Positions 36,116 through 43,992 of a stretch of 64,000 nt of DNA are shown in pieces. The translations under genes were made by a program, and so were the position numbers. The notes beneath the pieces are model-generated. The model was not told the DNA's origin. It made no database searches and worked only from the letters and a program-made list of their open reading frames with translations. Source of the DNA: an uncultured Saprospiraceae bacterium (GTDB lineage Bacteria > Bacteroidota > Bacteroidia > Chitinophagales > Saprospiraceae). The stretch lies in the NCBI GenBank assembly GCA_938015595.1, contig CALLPI010000026.1:1-64000 (forward strand). The letters are read 5' to 3'. The stretch's first letter is position 1, and every line of letters starts with the position of its first letter.

Positions 36116-36636
36116 TGAGCGGGCTGGTACTCATCAACGGCATGCGATTTTTGGTACTACTGCTGGTGCAGGTGCTGATATTCAAGCGCCTGAATCCAGG
36201 CATTGAGTCTTTCAACTACTTGCAAGTGTTGTTGTACCCGCTGTTCATCATGTTGCTGCCGTTGCGCACACCCAGCAGCCTGGTGCTATTGCTGTCTTTT
36301 GTATTGGGGCTTTCGGTAGACGTTTTCTACGACTCTCCCGGCGTGCATGCTGGCGCCTCGGTATTCACGGGTTTTTTGAGAGGCATAGTGCTGCACCAGA
36401 TGGAGCCTCGCGGCGGGTACAGCATCAACTTCAGCCCGACTAAGGCTCGCATGGGGGCGAGGAGGTTTGCTCTATATTCAGGATTGTTGCTGACAGGGCA
36501 TTTAATCTTTTATTTTTCGCTGGAAGCCTTTAGTTTTGCACAGTTTGGCGCTTTGGCGCTCAGCGTGTTAGTAAGCGCTGTGGTCACCTGGGCGTTCATA
36601 CAGGCTGTCATGTTGGTGTTTAATCCAGAAACGTAA
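36115..36636 (+). CDS. mreD: Rod-shape protein MreD-like membrane protein
   Basis: 173 aa with five or six hydrophobic helices and little else, as usual for MreD. The segment LSFVLGLSVDVFYDSPGVHAG corresponds to the conserved MreD region. It overlaps mreC by one nucleotide and precedes mrdA by 19 nt, which fixes the assignment through context. Confidence 0.92.
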   Translation: MSGLVLINGMRFLVLLLVQVLIFKRLNPGIESFNYLQVLLYPLFIMLLPLRTPSSLVLLLSFVLGLSVDVFYDSPGVHAGASVFTGFLRGIVLHQMEPRGGYSINFSPTKARMGARRFALYSGLLLTGHLIFYFSLEAFSFAQFGALALSVLVSAVVTWAFIQAVMLVFNPET

Positions 36637-36655
36637 TCCAAAAAATACGCTGCTA

Positions 36656-38521
36656 GTGTCTGATACGCTGAAAAATCGGCAAAAAGTCATCCAGGCTATC
36701 TTCATTGCAGCTACGCTGGCGCTGTTGGGCAAGGCACTGCATTTGCAGGTGCTGGATAGCGAGTTTCGTCAGAAAGCCGGCGCAGCAGCCGTGGAGCGTA
36801 CCTACCAGCATCCTGCGCGGGGGCTGATCTACGACCGCAAAGGGCGGCTGCTCATTTACAACAACCCCATTTACGACATCATGGTCACCTACAACCAGAT
36901 CAAGCCAGGTATGGACACGGCGCGATTCTGCGAGTTGTTGGGTATCACGCGCGAGTATTTTGAGGAAAACTTGCGCAAGGACTGGCGCAGCGGCCGTTTC
37001 TCCAAAAACGTGCCGTTTGTATTCCTCAGTAAGGTAAGTCCTGAAACCTATGCCCGCTACCAGGAATACCGCTTTGAGTTCCCTGGCTTTGAGCCAGTAC
37101 TGCGCAACATTCGGGGCTACCCCCACCGCCATGCGGCCAACGTGTTGGGCTATATCCGCGAGGTGGATGCCCGCGATATTGAGAAGTACGCTGGTGAGTA
37201 CGCTCCGGGCGACTACATCGGCGCCTCCGGCCTGGAGGCTGCCTACGAACCCATGCTCCGAGGTATAAAAGGCGTCAAGTACATTCTCAAAGATCACGCT
37301 GGCCGCAACATGGGGTCGTACAAAAATGGTGCGCTGGACTCTGCCGCCATCGCCGGGACTGACATCATTATCGGTCTAGACCTGGATTTACAGGCCTACG
37401 GCGAGTTGCTCATGCAAAACAAAATTGGCGGTATCATTGCCATTGAACCCCAAACTGGCGAAATCCTGGCCATGGTCAGTTCTGTTGGCTATGATCCTAA
37501 TCTTTTGATCATCAACCAGAAGCGCGGCGAAGCCTTTGCTGCGCTCAACCGAGACCCCCTCAAGCCCTTGTTCGACCGCACCATTATGGCGCAGTACCCG
37601 CCTGGTTCGGTGTTCAAGTCTATCCTGGGCCTCATTGCCATACAGGAGGGCGTGTGGGATGCCAATCGCGGTGTGGGCTGTGGTGGTGCTTACTATCTCG
37701 GTGGCCAGCGCCTGGTAGGCTGCCACGGCCATCCTTATTGCGGCAACTTGGAGTCGGCCATCCAGTACTCCTGCAATGCTTACTTTGTGACCGTCTATCG
37801 CGAAATGGTGGACAAGTACGGTTTTCATAATCCCAATAAAGGGCTGGATGAGTTTAACGCCTATCTTGAAAAATTTGGCCTGGGCAAGCCGCTGGGCATT
37901 GATGTCCCTGGCGAGCGCGGCGGCAATGTGCCTAAATCGGCCTACTACGACAAGGTGTTTGCTAATAGCGGCGGCAAGTGGAACTCCGTGTGGATTCGTT
38001 CTAACGGTATTGGCCAAGGCGAAATGCTCATGACCAACATACAAATGGCCAACCTGGCCGCTATCCTGGCTAACCGAGGCTACTACATTACTCCACACCT
38101 CATCAAAGGCTACAAAAACAGCAAGGAGCCCATACCGGCTCAATATCGCGAGAAGAAGTACATTGGCATTGATGCGAAGTTTTATGAGCCAGTAGTCAAC
38201 GGAATGGAAAAAGTAACTATTGCCGGTACGGCCCGCTCGGCTTACATACCAGGTATCCCTATTTGCGGCAAAACGGGCACGGCAGAAAACCCGCATGGCA
38301 AAGACCACTCCGTATTTTTTGGTTTTGCACCTAAGGAAAATCCTAAAATTGCTTTTGCCGTGTACGTCGAGAACTCCGGCTTTGGCGGCACATATGCCGC
38401 GCCCATTGCCAGCCTCATGGTAGAAAAATACCTCACCGACACCATCAGCGCGCCGCGCAAGTTTTTGGAAAAGCGCATGTTGGATGCCAATTTACTTCAA
38501 TTCCAAAAGGTAAAACCCTGA
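36656..38521 (+). CDS. mrdA: Penicillin-binding protein 2 (elongation transpeptidase)
   Basis: 621 aa, starting with GTG. One N-terminal membrane helix, a PBP dimerisation domain (GLIYDRKGRLLIYN), and the transpeptidase domain with the three catalytic motifs PPGSVFKSI (SxxK), YSCNAYF (SxN) and CGKTGTAE (KTG). It cross-links peptidoglycan in the elongasome with MreBCD and RodA. In most Bacteroidota rodA comes next; here a CapA-like gene follows 7 nt later. Confidence 0.97.
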   Translation: MSDTLKNRQKVIQAIFIAATLALLGKALHLQVLDSEFRQKAGAAAVERTYQHPARGLIYDRKGRLLIYNNPIYDIMVTYNQIKPGMDTARFCELLGITREYFEENLRKDWRSGRFSKNVPFVFLSKVSPETYARYQEYRFEFPGFEPVLRNIRGYPHRHAANVLGYIREVDARDIEKYAGEYAPGDYIGASGLEAAYEPMLRGIKGVKYILKDHAGRNMGSYKNGALDSAAIAGTDIIIGLDLDLQAYGELLMQNKIGGIIAIEPQTGEILAMVSSVGYDPNLLIINQKRGEAFAALNRDPLKPLFDRTIMAQYPPGSVFKSILGLIAIQEGVWDANRGVGCGGAYYLGGQRLVGCHGHPYCGNLESAIQYSCNAYFVTVYREMVDKYGFHNPNKGLDEFNAYLEKFGLGKPLGIDVPGERGGNVPKSAYYDKVFANSGGKWNSVWIRSNGIGQGEMLMTNIQMANLAAILANRGYYITPHLIKGYKNSKEPIPAQYREKKYIGIDAKFYEPVVNGMEKVTIAGTARSAYIPGIPICGKTGTAENPHGKDHSVFFGFAPKENPKIAFAVYVENSGFGGTYAAPIASLMVEKYLTDTISAPRKFLEKRMLDANLLQFQKVKP

Positions 38522-38528
38522 TGCCTCC

Positions 38529-39683
38529 ATGATGACGACCAGGCTTCTTTTCCTGTTGGCCTTCCTATGGCTGCGCAATGCGCTACCTGCACAAGATGAA
38601 TACCTGCGCCAACTGCGCCTCATCTTCACTGGCGATATCATGGGGCACGAATCTCAGATTCGTGCTGCTGAGGTAGAAAAAGATAAGCTCTACGACTACT
38701 CGCCCTGCTTTGAGTATGTGGCGCCCCTGCTCAAGCGCGCCGATCTGGCCATTGGCAACCTCGAACTTACGCTGCCCGGTAAGCCACCCTATACCGGTTA
38801 TCCCATGTTCAAAAGCCCAGAAGACCTGGCGCTGGCCCTTCGCTACTCTGGCTTCGACCTGCTGCTTACCTCCAATAACCACTCCAATGATGCCGGCCCA
38901 GCGGGTGTCATCAGCACACTCGACATACTGGACAACTACGGCTTTTATCACACCGGTACTTTTCGTAGCGCTACTGAGCGGCAGGTATTCTACCCACTCA
39001 TTGTGTATAAAAATGACTTCAAGATAGCCTGGCTCAACTACACCTACGGCACCAATGGCATACCTACCAAAGCGCCCGTAGTAGTCAATGAGATCAATGA
39101 GCAACTCATTGCCGCTGACCTGCAAATGGCGCGCCAAATGGAGCCAGACTTTATCATTGTGGTCATGCACTGGGGCGACGAATACCAGCTCAACGAAAAT
39201 GCCCGCCAGCGCGAAATCGCCACTAAGATGGCCGGTTGGGGTGCTGATCTCATCATCGGTGCGCACCCGCACGTGGTACAACCCATTAAGCAAGTGACTG
39301 GCTACACCGCTGATAGTACCGCTCGTACGGTGTGGACGGCCTTCTCCCTAGGCAACTTCGTATCTGGCCAGCGCAAGCCTCATACCGATGGCGGCATGAT
39401 GCTGGAAGCCGTGCTACAAAAAGATATCCGCACTGGCTTCACTGCCCTGCAAGAACTAGCCTGGATACCCACCTGGGTGTGGATTGAAACCGCCGCCAAC
39501 GGCAAGAAAACCTACCGCGTGCTGCCGATAGCTCCTTTTGAGCAACCCGACCCTACTCTGCCCAAGCTGTCAGAAACTGATCGCGCCCTGCTCAAACGCC
39601 ACGGTACCGCTCTGCGCAAACATCTGGCTAATGTGCCCGAGCGGGCAGTTACTGCCGCCGAAATACAAAACCAGCAGAAGTGA
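38529..39683 (+). CDS. CapA-family (PGA_cap) metallophosphatase-like exported protein
   Basis: 384 aa with a signal peptide ending near LPAQ. The CapA fold is shown by FTGDIMGHESQ, IGNLELTLPG, LTSNNHSNDAG, VVMHWGDEYQ and IGAHPHVVQP, in which His, Asp and Asn residues line a metallophosphoesterase-like site. The founding member takes part in poly-gamma-glutamate capsule formation, but lone homologs may act on other envelope substrates. It is probably co-transcribed with mrdA (7-nt gap), suggesting a role in cell-wall or surface polymer handling. Confidence 0.9.
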   Translation: MMTTRLLFLLAFLWLRNALPAQDEYLRQLRLIFTGDIMGHESQIRAAEVEKDKLYDYSPCFEYVAPLLKRADLAIGNLELTLPGKPPYTGYPMFKSPEDLALALRYSGFDLLLTSNNHSNDAGPAGVISTLDILDNYGFYHTGTFRSATERQVFYPLIVYKNDFKIAWLNYTYGTNGIPTKAPVVVNEINEQLIAADLQMARQMEPDFIIVVMHWGDEYQLNENARQREIATKMAGWGADLIIGAHPHVVQPIKQVTGYTADSTARTVWTAFSLGNFVSGQRKPHTDGGMMLEAVLQKDIRTGFTALQELAWIPTWVWIETAANGKKTYRVLPIAPFEQPDPTLPKLSETDRALLKRHGTALRKHLANVPERAVTAAEIQNQQK

Positions 39684-39833
39684 TAGCTCATGGGGGAAAT
39701 TCTTGACGATGTGGCTTCTGTGTGAAACACTTTCCTTTCAAGCTCAGAAAAATTTTCTTTCTTTGCAGAGCACAATCCGCTAGGGCTTTCGGTGCCACGA
39801 GCCATTTCACCATCTATCAACCTTAATCACCGC

Positions 39834-40757
39834 ATGAGCTTTTTCGTCTATAAACCGGAAGGACAAGGGCAATTGCCTCCCTTTGAACCCAACCTTAAGC
39901 TCAACAATCCAGCATTGTATCGCCCTTCGCCAGAACTGACAGACGCCGTAAACGTAGCCCTGGCACTGGGGCGCCCCTTGCTACTGACCGGAGAACCTGG
40001 CACTGGCAAAACCCAACTGGCTTGGCACGTAGCCTGGTTTTTCAACCTGGGGCGGCCCTTGGTAGTCAATATTCAAACCACTGCCACTGCTACCGACCTT
40101 TTCTACAAGTACGATGCGCTAAGTCATTTTCAGTATTCTCAGAACAATGCCGAAATCCTCAGCCCCGACGAAGTAGAGCGCCGCTTCATTCGATACCAGG
40201 GTCTGGGTGCGGCTATTCGCTCTGATACGCGCCAGGTGGTGCTCATTGACGAAATTGACAAAGCCCCCCGCGATCTGCCCAACGATGTACTGGCTGCCAT
40301 TGAAGACCTAGAGTTTCAAGTGCCCGAAATCGGCAAGTCGTTTCGCACTACTGCCGAAAACCGCCCCATCATCATCCTAACCTCCAACTCAGAGAAAAAC
40401 CTGCCCGACCCTTTCTTGCGCCGAGTGGTCTATTACCACATTCCGTTCCCCAGCGGTGAGGTGTTGTTGCAAATACTCCACAGCAAAATAGACGGCTATG
40501 CACCAGAGCAACTCAAACTGCTGGTAGCGCACTTTGAGCAAATACGCAACGACCGCAACCTCAAGCTGCGCAAGCTGCCTGCCACCGCCGAACTCATCTA
40601 TTGGGTAATGCTGCTACACAAGCTTGGCTTTGACCCGGCCAGCCTTGCCTCTGGTAAGCGCCCCAGTGGCCAAGCGCGCCAGTTGTTACTTGCCAGCTAT
40701 CCGGTGTTGGCCAAAACCCGCGAAGACTTGGAGGCCATTCGGGAGTGGGATTATTGA
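39834..40757 (+). CDS. MoxR-type AAA+ ATPase
   Basis: 307 aa. Walker A is GEPGTGKT, Walker B VVLIDEIDKA, sensor 1 IILTSNSEKNLPD and the Arg finger FLRR. MoxR ATPases usually work with a von Willebrand A protein as chaperones for metal insertion or complex assembly, yet no vWA gene is adjacent: the next gene is convergent. The ATG at 39834 is chosen over a GTG at 39792 because the conserved part starts shortly after it. Confidence 0.88.
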   Translation: MSFFVYKPEGQGQLPPFEPNLKLNNPALYRPSPELTDAVNVALALGRPLLLTGEPGTGKTQLAWHVAWFFNLGRPLVVNIQTTATATDLFYKYDALSHFQYSQNNAEILSPDEVERRFIRYQGLGAAIRSDTRQVVLIDEIDKAPRDLPNDVLAAIEDLEFQVPEIGKSFRTTAENRPIIILTSNSEKNLPDPFLRRVVYYHIPFPSGEVLLQILHSKIDGYAPEQLKLLVAHFEQIRNDRNLKLRKLPATAELIYWVMLLHKLGFDPASLASGKRPSGQARQLLLASYPVLAKTREDLEAIREWDY

Positions 40758-40778
40758 GTAGTAAGAAGCAAACCCCTG

Positions 40779-43772
40779 CTACTCCACGCTGATTTCATCG
40801 GCAAAGAGCCAGGCTTTGCCCCCGGCGCCCTTGTGCCAGGGTGGGCATAGGCCTCGGTTCTGACCCACTACGCGGATGTACCGAGCCTTGGTATTGGGCT
40901 GTGCAGCGAAGGTCTCTACCCGTGCGCCTTTGTCTTCGGGGAGGGTGGTTGGTTGTCGCTGTGCAGCTAGCTGGAAGTTTTGCCCGTCTATAGAGAGGTA
41001 AAACTCCACGCGTAGCGGCATGAAAATCCAGGAGTTTTCATCCTGAAGGAAGCGGATGCGTACCTGGCGAATGTTTTGCACGGTGCCCAGGTCTATGGTG
41101 GCGTCTAGGTTGACCCCCTCAAAGCCCTGCCACTCGCCTGTGCGAAAATCCAGCCCGCCTTCCAGCAGATCGATCAGGGCATTGGGGCCGGAGGCGGCAT
41201 ATTGTGGGGCATATGGGTGTGCCAGGCGGACGCTTCGTTCGGCAGGGATGCGTCTGAAGTTGGCGGTGAGTGTCTTGCTTTGCCCGTAGCGGATATGGAT
41301 GGCCATGAACTTCAGCTGGGTGTTTGACTGGATGACGAGGGGCTGGGTATATTTCGGGCTGGTAAAGTCAGGATCTTTGCCATCGGTAGTGTAGTGTATG
41401 CTGGCACCGGGCAGTGGGTGGTCAAGTTCAATAGTGTCTTGACCTGCGAAGACTTGCCGGCCTTTGGCCACTACTGGCAGGGGCATGATGCGGTTTTGTA
41501 TGATGATACGACTGGGCGGCAGATGCGCCCGCTCGGTAGTAGCCCAGTGGGTGTTGGGCTTTGACCCCATGACAAGCTCCAGCATGCCGCCAGCCAGGAT
41601 GTCTTCATGACGGAGGTAAGACCGCTCCAGCGGTTTGCCGTTCAAAGTCAGCGATTGGATGTAGGGCGAGCGGGGGCCACTGTTGCGCGCATGTATGTGG
41701 AAGACTTTGCCATTGGGCAGGAATATCTTGGCTGATCTTACTAGTGGCGAGCCAATGGCGTAGGTGTTGCTGCCTGGCGTGACGGGGTAAAATCCCAGCG
41801 CGCTGAAGATGTACCAGGCCGACATCTGGCCGCAGTCTTCGTTGCCGGCCAGTCCTTCGGGGCTGTTGGCGTATTGGGAGCGCATGATCTGCTGCACGCG
41901 CTCCTGGGTTTTCCAGGGTTGGCCGCAATAATTGTACAAGTAGGCGATGTGGTGGCTAGGTTCGTTACCATGGGCGTATTGACCTATGAGGCCAGTGATG
42001 TCGGCCTGCTCGCGGCCGGTGGTGCGAGGGTCGGCAGTAAAGAGCGCATCCAGGTGCCGAGCGGCTTTGTCAGGGCCACCCATGAGTTCTATCCAGGTCT
42101 CCAAGTCATGTGGTACCGAGAAGCCATACTGCCAGGCATTAGCCTCAGTGAAGTGGAAGTTGACTTCGGCAGGATCAAACGGTTCTGTCCAGCGTTGGTT
42201 TTGGCGCGCCCGGAAAAAACCTGTTCGGTGGTCAAAGAGGTTTTTATAGTACTGCGCCCGCTGGATGTAGGTTTCGTAAATATCTTGCTGATCCAGGTCA
42301 GCGGCGAGTTGGGCAATGCACCAGTCATCGTAGGCGTATTCTAGGGTTTTGGATACCGATTCGGCTTCTTTTTCTGCTGGTATGAAGCCATGTTCGCGGT
42401 AGGCCTTTTGGCCGAAGAGGTCCCGCTCGGCAGTGGCCATCATGGCTTTTATGGCCAGGTTGGGGTCAAAATCGCGAACGCCTTTTCGCCAGGCATCAGT
42501 AATGACTGAGGCAGCGTGGTATCCAATCATGCAGTAGGTTTCGTTGCCGGCCAGTTCCCACATGGGTAGTTCGCCACTTTGCTGGTACATGTGCAGCATG
42601 GTGTGTACAAAGTCGCGGTTGCGCTCCGGTGCCACGAGGTTGTACAGAGGGTGCGTGGCTCGGTAGGTATCCCACAGAGAGAACACTGTATAGTGGGTGT
42701 GGTCTTCGGTGCGATGTATCTTCTTGTCCAGGCCTCGATAACGGCCATCGGAATCGGTAAAAAGATTGGGCTGCAAAAAAGCATGATATAGTGCGGTGTA
42801 GAAAATGGTGCGTTCGTCGCGGGAGGTAAAACTGGCATGAATTTTATGCAAATGTTCGTTCCATGTAGCACGTGCAGCCTGGCGGGTGGCTTCAAAGTCG
42901 AATCTAGCAAACTCGGCGTCCAGGTTCTGGCGGGCACCCTGTGCATCCACCGGCGAGATGGCTACCTGCACCACAAGGGGTTCTTTTGAGGGGGCGAAGT
43001 AAAAGGCGGCTTTGACGTACTTGTTCGTGAGAGAATCTGCGCCGGATAGGGGTTCAACTTCTGTATGTATCACGGGTCTTGAAAATCTTGCAGCAAAATA
43101 CACATGCTGTTCTTGCGCCCAGGCGCGCGATATGCGATAGCCTTCCACGGTTGTATTGCTGCGCAACCAAAGCCCAGCGTCTAGTACTTCATCGCGGTGG
43201 GTGAGGTCGAGTATGAGCCCTACCGTATCTTTGGCTGGGAAGGTGTAGCGGTGTAAGCCTGTGCGCAAGGTGGCTGTCATTTCAGCCTTGATGTTATGTG
43301 GTTGTAAGTGTACTGTGTAGTAGCCAGGAGAGGCGTACTCGCTTGTTTTATCCATGAGTAGCCGGTAGCCGGGCTGGCCGTCGGCGCCCGACTGAAACCT
43401 GTGCTGTCCTACAAAAGGCGTCAGCAACACATCGCAATAGTCAGGTACGCCTGTGCCACTGAGATGAGTGTGGCTGAACCCATAAAGTAAAGTATCGGTG
43501 AAGTGATAGCCTGAGCAGCCATCCCAGCCTTCTAGCCGCGTATCGGGACTGAGCTGCACCATGCCAAAGGGAAGTGCCGCACCTGGATAGGTATGGCCAT
43601 GGGCGCCTGTGCCAATAAAAGGATTGACAAAAGAGGCCAGGTCAGTATTGGCATCGGGAAGTTGGGGGGCACAAGCTTGGAGCAATAGCCCTGTGCAGAG
43701 TATCCACAGCACGGATCTACCCCATAAGGACGGAGGCAAGGGATTACCTAAACGACGAACAAAAACTGACAT
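40779..43772 (-). CDS. GH92 family alpha-mannosidase-like lipoprotein
   Basis: 997 aa. A lipoprotein signal with the lipobox LLQAC anchors it in a membrane. The GH92 catalytic region runs from VNPFIGTGAHGHTYPGA to about 750 and includes GNEDCGQMSAWY. GH92 enzymes are Ca-dependent exo-alpha-mannosidases that trim N-glycans. Then come a chitobiase-C-like domain (IHYTTDGKDPD) and an F5/8 type C (discoidin) sugar-binding domain (IDLGTVQNIRQVRI ... ARYIRVVGQNRG). No SusC/SusD pair is near, so it is not in a standard PUL. A TATTTTTG element lies just upstream (43803-43796, minus). Confidence 0.94.
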   Translation of the reverse strand: MSVFVRRLGNPLPPSLWGRSVLWILCTGLLLQACAPQLPDANTDLASFVNPFIGTGAHGHTYPGAALPFGMVQLSPDTRLEGWDGCSGYHFTDTLLYGFSHTHLSGTGVPDYCDVLLTPFVGQHRFQSGADGQPGYRLLMDKTSEYASPGYYTVHLQPHNIKAEMTATLRTGLHRYTFPAKDTVGLILDLTHRDEVLDAGLWLRSNTTVEGYRISRAWAQEQHVYFAARFSRPVIHTEVEPLSGADSLTNKYVKAAFYFAPSKEPLVVQVAISPVDAQGARQNLDAEFARFDFEATRQAARATWNEHLHKIHASFTSRDERTIFYTALYHAFLQPNLFTDSDGRYRGLDKKIHRTEDHTHYTVFSLWDTYRATHPLYNLVAPERNRDFVHTMLHMYQQSGELPMWELAGNETYCMIGYHAASVITDAWRKGVRDFDPNLAIKAMMATAERDLFGQKAYREHGFIPAEKEAESVSKTLEYAYDDWCIAQLAADLDQQDIYETYIQRAQYYKNLFDHRTGFFRARQNQRWTEPFDPAEVNFHFTEANAWQYGFSVPHDLETWIELMGGPDKAARHLDALFTADPRTTGREQADITGLIGQYAHGNEPSHHIAYLYNYCGQPWKTQERVQQIMRSQYANSPEGLAGNEDCGQMSAWYIFSALGFYPVTPGSNTYAIGSPLVRSAKIFLPNGKVFHIHARNSGPRSPYIQSLTLNGKPLERSYLRHEDILAGGMLELVMGSKPNTHWATTERAHLPPSRIIIQNRIMPLPVVAKGRQVFAGQDTIELDHPLPGASIHYTTDGKDPDFTSPKYTQPLVIQSNTQLKFMAIHIRYGQSKTLTANFRRIPAERSVRLAHPYAPQYAASGPNALIDLLEGGLDFRTGEWQGFEGVNLDATIDLGTVQNIRQVRIRFLQDENSWIFMPLRVEFYLSIDGQNFQLAAQRQPTTLPEDKGARVETFAAQPNTKARYIRVVGQNRGLCPPWHKGAGGKAWLFADEISVE

Positions 43773-43960
43773 AGGCTCGGTGATTTTTTAGGCAGCAAAA
43801 ATAGGTAAAGCGCGCTTACCGGAGGAGTAGCGAGGTGTAAGTTCAAGGTGTATCTGCTTGTTTTTTCGGTTTTTCTGCTGTATTCAATTCTTCTACCTCA
43901 AAACTTTGTATATGTTTTATTTTGAATATAAATTCCTGTTTTTTTCCTTGATTAAACATG

Positions 43961-43968
43961 TAATTTTG
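43961..43968 (+). promoter_or_regulatory. -7 promoter element of the metalloprotease gene
   Basis: TAATTTTG, 24 nt before the ATG at 43993, in an AT-rich stretch. A clear -33 box is not seen. Confidence 0.45.
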
Positions 43969-43992
43969 TCTTTGTTGTAAAACCCTTCAATC

